A stretch of DNA of 64,000 nt, from positions 1,116,001 to 1,180,000 of the forward strand of contig NZ_FQLR01000004.1 of NCBI RefSeq assembly GCF_900119895.1, read 5' to 3'. Under the pieces are notes generated by a model. It searched no databases and was not told where the DNA came from. It worked only from the letters and a program-made list of their open reading frames with translations. This document shows positions 60,607 through 64,000 of the stretch, in pieces. The stretch comes from Collinsella phocaeensis (GTDB taxonomy: Bacteria > Actinomycetota > Coriobacteriia > Coriobacteriales > Coriobacteriaceae). The translations under genes and the position numbers were made by a program. Each line of letters opens with the position of its first letter. The first letter of the stretch is position 1.

Positions 60607-61584
60607 CTAGCGCGAAGGCCGGGTTGAGCGTCGGCATAGCGAGATGATCCAGAGGCGCAGCGCGAGCTGGGAGTCCTTAGACCCCTTGAGGGCGGCCTCG
60701 ACGTCAACCGCATCCGACAACGCGCCGACAAGCTCATCCATCCGCCACGTTCGCGACCAGGCGAGATGGTTTTTCACCTGCCAGGATTGCACGCCCAGCG
60801 TATGCGCAAGCTCCGAACCCGCTCCCCGCGCATCGAGGGAACGCGCGACGATCAGCTCGCGAAGTCGCGTGACGAGCAGCGAAAACAGCCGAATCTCGCT
60901 GCGCTCGGGCTGCAGGGACAGAAGCTCGAGCGCCCGAACCATATCGCGCGCGGAAACGGCGTTCAAAAGATCCCAGGGCTTGACCTCAGCCGTCCGAACC
61001 ACAAGCCGCTCGACGTCAGCCAGCGTGATCTCGGGCCCCTCGACCATCTGGGCAAGACGGACCAACTCGTTGTCGAGCATGCGGCTCGACTCCCCGGCGC
61101 GTGATACGAGGGCCTCGGCGGCGGGCAGGCCCATGGTCTTGCCATGATGGCGCGCCATGCCGACAACCTGTTTCGGCATCTCCCATGCCTTCTTCGGCGC
61201 GCAGTCGATGACCGCCTTCGCCCCAACCTTGGCAACCGCCTTGTATAGCCTCGTATTCTTTGCGAGCGAATTGGCGACCAGCAGGCACACCGTAGTCGGT
61301 GCAGGGGACGCAAGGTACTCGACCAGCAGTTCGCTTACCGCCTTGGGAAGCTTGTCGCATCCATCAAGGATGACGAGGCGAAACTCGGATCCCATCGGAT
61401 AGGTGTTGAGCGATGCGATGATGTCATCGATCGCCGGATCCTTCGTCATGTCGCGCTCGTCCAGGTTGAACGCCGCCATCCCGCTCTCTTCGAGCCGGGC
61501 GCGCATCTTGGAAACGGCGTGCGACCGCTTGTACTCGTCGGCTCCGACGATAAGATATGCGGGCAGAAGCTCGGCCTTCGACAT
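60607..61584 (-). CDS. holA: DNA polymerase III subunit delta
   Basis: A 325-residue clamp-loader subunit opening the sliding clamp. The N-terminal AAA-like domain lacks a functional P-loop, as in the family; segments LPAYLIVGADEY, RLVILDGCDKLPK and LDNELVRLAQMVE are typical. ATG at 61584 has AGGAG six bases upstream; a frame open to 61992 lies antisense-free inside comEC and lacks similarity. comEC-holA-rpsT is a conserved arrangement. Confidence 0.93.
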   Translation of the reverse strand: MSKAELLPAYLIVGADEYKRSHAVSKMRARLEESGMAAFNLDERDMTKDPAIDDIIASLNTYPMGSEFRLVILDGCDKLPKAVSELLVEYLASPAPTTVCLLVANSLAKNTRLYKAVAKVGAKAVIDCAPKKAWEMPKQVVGMARHHGKTMGLPAAEALVSRAGESSRMLDNELVRLAQMVEGPEITLADVERLVVRTAEVKPWDLLNAVSARDMVRALELLSLQPERSEIRLFSLLVTRLRELIVARSLDARGAGSELAHTLGVQSWQVKNHLAWSRTWRMDELVGALSDAVDVEAALKGSKDSQLALRLWIISLCRRSTRPSR

Positions 61585-61615
61585 GGATGCTCCTAGAAAA
61601 TCGGGGACCACCATT

Positions 61616-63940
61616 CTACCTCGCCCAGCGCCGCCATGAAACGCGCGGCCCCGCCGTGTCCGGCGCGACCGTGATATCGCCGACCGCCGCGGTGCAAAGG
61701 GTCTCGACGCCGTGGCGTCGAAGCGTTGCCAGACATTCGTCGTCCGGATGGCCGTACGGGTTGTCCTCCCCCGCGCTGGCGATAGCCACCTCGGGGTCCA
61801 GGGCTTCGAGCAGGGCGCCATCGACCGAATCGCGTGAACCGTGATGGCCGAGCTTGAGGACATCGATGTTCCCCGCAGCCTCGATGACCTGATTGGTCTG
61901 CGGGGCCTCCGCATCTCCGCACAGAAGCATGCGGTACCCCGCAGCGCCACCATGGTACTCAAGCGCGAGGACGATCGAATCGGCGTTCTCATCTCCCGAC
62001 ACCGGCATCAAGGGCCAGAGCGCCGTCGCAACGTACCGGCCGCACGCGAGCGCATCACCGCGCCGCAGCTCAACGACGGGCCCACGATATGCGCGCTCGA
62101 TATCCGCCGGCATGGACGAGGCGGCGCCCTCCGCCACCACAAGCCTTTCGACCGACACGGTGCGCAGCAAGGTATCGAGTCCTCCGCAGTGGTCGCGATC
62201 CCAATGGGTGATGACCACCGCGTCAAGAACATAGACGTGGTTGCGCGCGAGCGCTCGTGCACACTTTTCGTCGACACCCGCATCGATGAGAACGGAAGAA
62301 GAACCGTCGCGTATCAAGATGGCATCCGCCTGCCCAACATCCATGACCACGACTTGCGGCGGGGCTAATCGCGTCCACAGCAACCCCCACATCATCGTAA
62401 GCGCTGCGCAGGCAAGCGCCCCTGCACGCACCCGACTCCCCCGAGCGAAACGCCAACGCATGTAGACGACCGCCGCCGCGCCGTACAACGGCAGCGCGAT
62501 CCACGAGCCCGCCTCGACTCCGATGCACGCGGCGGGAACCCGTGAAAGCAGCTCCGCGGCAAAGAGCGCGATGCGCGCGAGCGCGACCGCCAGACAACCG
62601 GCATCTTGAAACACGGGCGCGAAGGCAGCAAGGGGAAAGGCTGCGATTCCCGCTGCAAGCACCCCATTCATCACCGGGGCCACGATAAGATTGGCCAATG
62701 GTGCCACGAGCGACAACTCACCGAAGACGGGAAGCGTTATCGGAATCGTCGCCCATTGGGCGCACAGCGTGCACGACAACGCCTCACTCAGGCCCTCGGG
62801 AAGACCGGCGGACAAAAGATGCCATCGGACGTACCCCGAATACAAGCCAAGGAACAGCACGCTCAGGGCGCTGAGCTGAAACCCCATATCGAACACGCAG
62901 GCCGGGTCCGCAACGGCCATGCAAATAACCGCGATCGATAATCCGGAAATGCCATGCGGGCGGCGGCCGCCAACGGAAGCAGCGGATGACGTCAGCACCA
63001 TCGCCGCCGAGCGGACCGCAGAGGGCGCGCAGCCGGTAAGCGCGGCGTACGAACAGCAGACGACGGCGAGCAGGGAGATGCGGAGCGGACGACGAAGGCG
63101 CATCGCGGTGAGCATGCGCTGAAGAAAGGATGAGATAAGGACCAGATGGCCACCGGAGACCGCGACGAGGTGACTCAGCCCGCATACTGAAAACACCTCG
63201 GATGCCTCGCTGCCCGACAGGTACGTCGTGTTCCCGCACACGATGCCCGCACATAGAGCCCGAGCATCGTCGCGCTGCGGCTCGATGACGGCGAGCACGG
63301 TCGACCGAAGCGAATCGAGCAAGGAGGCATCCATGCGCTCGACCGTGAAGCGGCGAACGGAGACGACACCGACCTCGCCGCGCACGAACCTCGACCGTCC
63401 CCACGCGCTGTCGGGAAGCTCCTCAAGCGACCCATAGAGCCGTACCACCGAGCCGCGCGAGAGCTCATCTGACGACGAGATGCGGAGCCGCACCGCGCCT
63501 TCCGGAGCATCGTTGACGACACCGCTCGCCGACCACCCCGTCGCGGACTTGGCGGCATCGCCGGAAACGGCGATCGAAAGAGGCATGGACAGGTGGGCAC
63601 GGGCGCTTCGCGACGCATCCATGCGCACAAGCCAACCCGTGCTCGCGAGCGCAGCGAGCGCACATCCCGCCGCCATGAAGCGAAGGATCGAGGCCGATGC
63701 GGCAAAGGAGGCGGCGGGCCCGGTCGATGACAAGCGCCACGCAGCCGCCGCGAACAGGCAGGAAAGCACGGCGACGCACGCCAGGCGCCGTACATCAACA
63801 AGCGAAGCGGCCCCCTCGAGATAGGCGACCCATCCCCCATCGATCACATAGGCGCAGGAGCCGACCATGGCCGCAGCGGCAAGAGCGGCCGGAGGGAGAA
63901 GGGGCCGAACGGGAACTCCGTCCTCGCCCCTCATATGCAT
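61616..63940 (-). CDS. comEC: ComEC/Rec2-type DNA uptake channel protein
   Basis: A 774-residue integral membrane protein. An N-terminal OB-like extracellular domain (about 110-230), the competence domain with ten or so helices (SVCGLSHLVAVSGGHL, GCAPSAVRSAAM), and a C-terminal metallo-beta-lactamase domain (MDVGQADAILI, THWDRDHCGG, LGHHGSRDS). It transports single-stranded DNA into the cytoplasm. ATG at 63940 follows AGGG; a second in-frame ATG at 63934 overlaps the comEA stop. The pilus and comF genes are not in the window. Confidence 0.95.
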   Translation of the reverse strand: MHMRGEDGVPVRPLLPPAALAAAAMVGSCAYVIDGGWVAYLEGAASLVDVRRLACVAVLSCLFAAAAWRLSSTGPAASFAASASILRFMAAGCALAALASTGWLVRMDASRSARAHLSMPLSIAVSGDAAKSATGWSASGVVNDAPEGAVRLRISSSDELSRGSVVRLYGSLEELPDSAWGRSRFVRGEVGVVSVRRFTVERMDASLLDSLRSTVLAVIEPQRDDARALCAGIVCGNTTYLSGSEASEVFSVCGLSHLVAVSGGHLVLISSFLQRMLTAMRLRRPLRISLLAVVCCSYAALTGCAPSAVRSAAMVLTSSAASVGGRRPHGISGLSIAVICMAVADPACVFDMGFQLSALSVLFLGLYSGYVRWHLLSAGLPEGLSEALSCTLCAQWATIPITLPVFGELSLVAPLANLIVAPVMNGVLAAGIAAFPLAAFAPVFQDAGCLAVALARIALFAAELLSRVPAACIGVEAGSWIALPLYGAAAVVYMRWRFARGSRVRAGALACAALTMMWGLLWTRLAPPQVVVMDVGQADAILIRDGSSSVLIDAGVDEKCARALARNHVYVLDAVVITHWDRDHCGGLDTLLRTVSVERLVVAEGAASSMPADIERAYRGPVVELRRGDALACGRYVATALWPLMPVSGDENADSIVLALEYHGGAAGYRMLLCGDAEAPQTNQVIEAAGNIDVLKLGHHGSRDSVDGALLEALDPEVAIASAGEDNPYGHPDDECLATLRRHGVETLCTAAVGDITVAPDTAGPRVSWRRWAR

Positions 63941-64000
63941 ACGAGATCCCTGAGGCGCTCCAGCTTCTTCTCGCCGATGCCGCTGACACGCAGCAAATCG
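63931..64000 (-). CDS. comEA: ComEA-type helix-hairpin-helix DNA receptor (C-terminal end only)
   Basis: A frame entering from the right edge ends at TGA 63933-63931, overlapping the comEC start region. The 22 visible residues include LLRVSGIGEKKLERLRDL, the second half of a tandem helix-hairpin-helix motif. With comEC directly downstream this is very probably ComEA, the surface DNA-binding receptor. Confidence 0.85.
   Translation of the reverse strand, partial: DLLRVSGIGEKKLERLRDLVCI

Overview
The window is a dense, GC-rich bacterial housekeeping region of about 60 genes with no insertion sequence, prophage or CRISPR array. Gene content and order point to a high-GC Gram-positive, most likely an actinobacterium of the class Coriobacteriia (Collinsella/Olsenella-like; this is inference). 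Some blocks match mycobacterial order: a pgsA-like gene, then a GarA-like FHA gene, then a MerR gene; and lexA facing a LysM gene with nrdR behind it. Others match the order seen in Firmicutes: ftsK-rodZ-rimO-pgsA-cinA-recA-recX-rny-spoVS-miaB-miaA-hflX, and comEA-comEC-holA/rpsT/lepA-hemW-dnaJ-mtaB-phoH-ybeY-dgkA-era-recO-rpsO-pnp-rnj.

Layout. Positions 1-19.4 kb read on the plus strand. They hold a site-2 protease, the chromosome-condensation pair scpA-scpB, rluB, cmk, plsC, ispH, a DUF512 radical-SAM protein, a lipoprotein, der-plsY-gpsA, rpe, a cysteine desulfurase, a Nif3-like protein, a zinc-ribbon/coiled-coil protein, coaBC, tRNA-Pro(GGG), a CDP-alcohol phosphatidyltransferase, the FHA and MerR genes, apt and degV. 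From 19.4 to 26.5 kb the strands alternate: trxB (minus), a diacylglycerol glucosyltransferase-like gene (plus), nrdR-dut-purine permease (minus), then a divergent SOS module with lexA on plus and a LysM membrane protein on minus. From 26.5 kb to the end nearly everything is on the minus strand, apart from rpsT.

How the genes work together. There is a phospholipid branch (plsC, plsY, gpsA, two CDP-alcohol phosphatidyltransferases, dgkA and a glycolipid synthase). There is an RNA-decay set (RNase Y, RNase J, PNPase, YbeY). There is a tRNA/ribosome modification set with three methylthiotransferases (miaB, rimO, mtaB) plus miaA, dusB and rluB, and a ribosome-factor set (der, era, hflX, lepA, rpsO, rpsT). 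The SOS circuit (lexA, LysM division-inhibitor-like protein, recA-recX) carries recognisable operators: three between lexA and the LysM gene, and one perfect palindrome inside the recA promoter spacer.

Most unusual items: a DnaJ-like protein whose C-terminal domain is replaced by membrane segments; a MutL-like GHKL ATPase of unknown function between rny and spoVS; absence of hrcA-grpE-dnaK (and prmA, rsmE) from a block where they usually sit; a PlsC with HX4E instead of HX4D; and hairpin arrays at rpsO-pnp, cinA-recA and degV-trxB. Start codons were chosen from Shine-Dalgarno spacing and family N-termini; several upstream in-frame starts were rejected on that basis.
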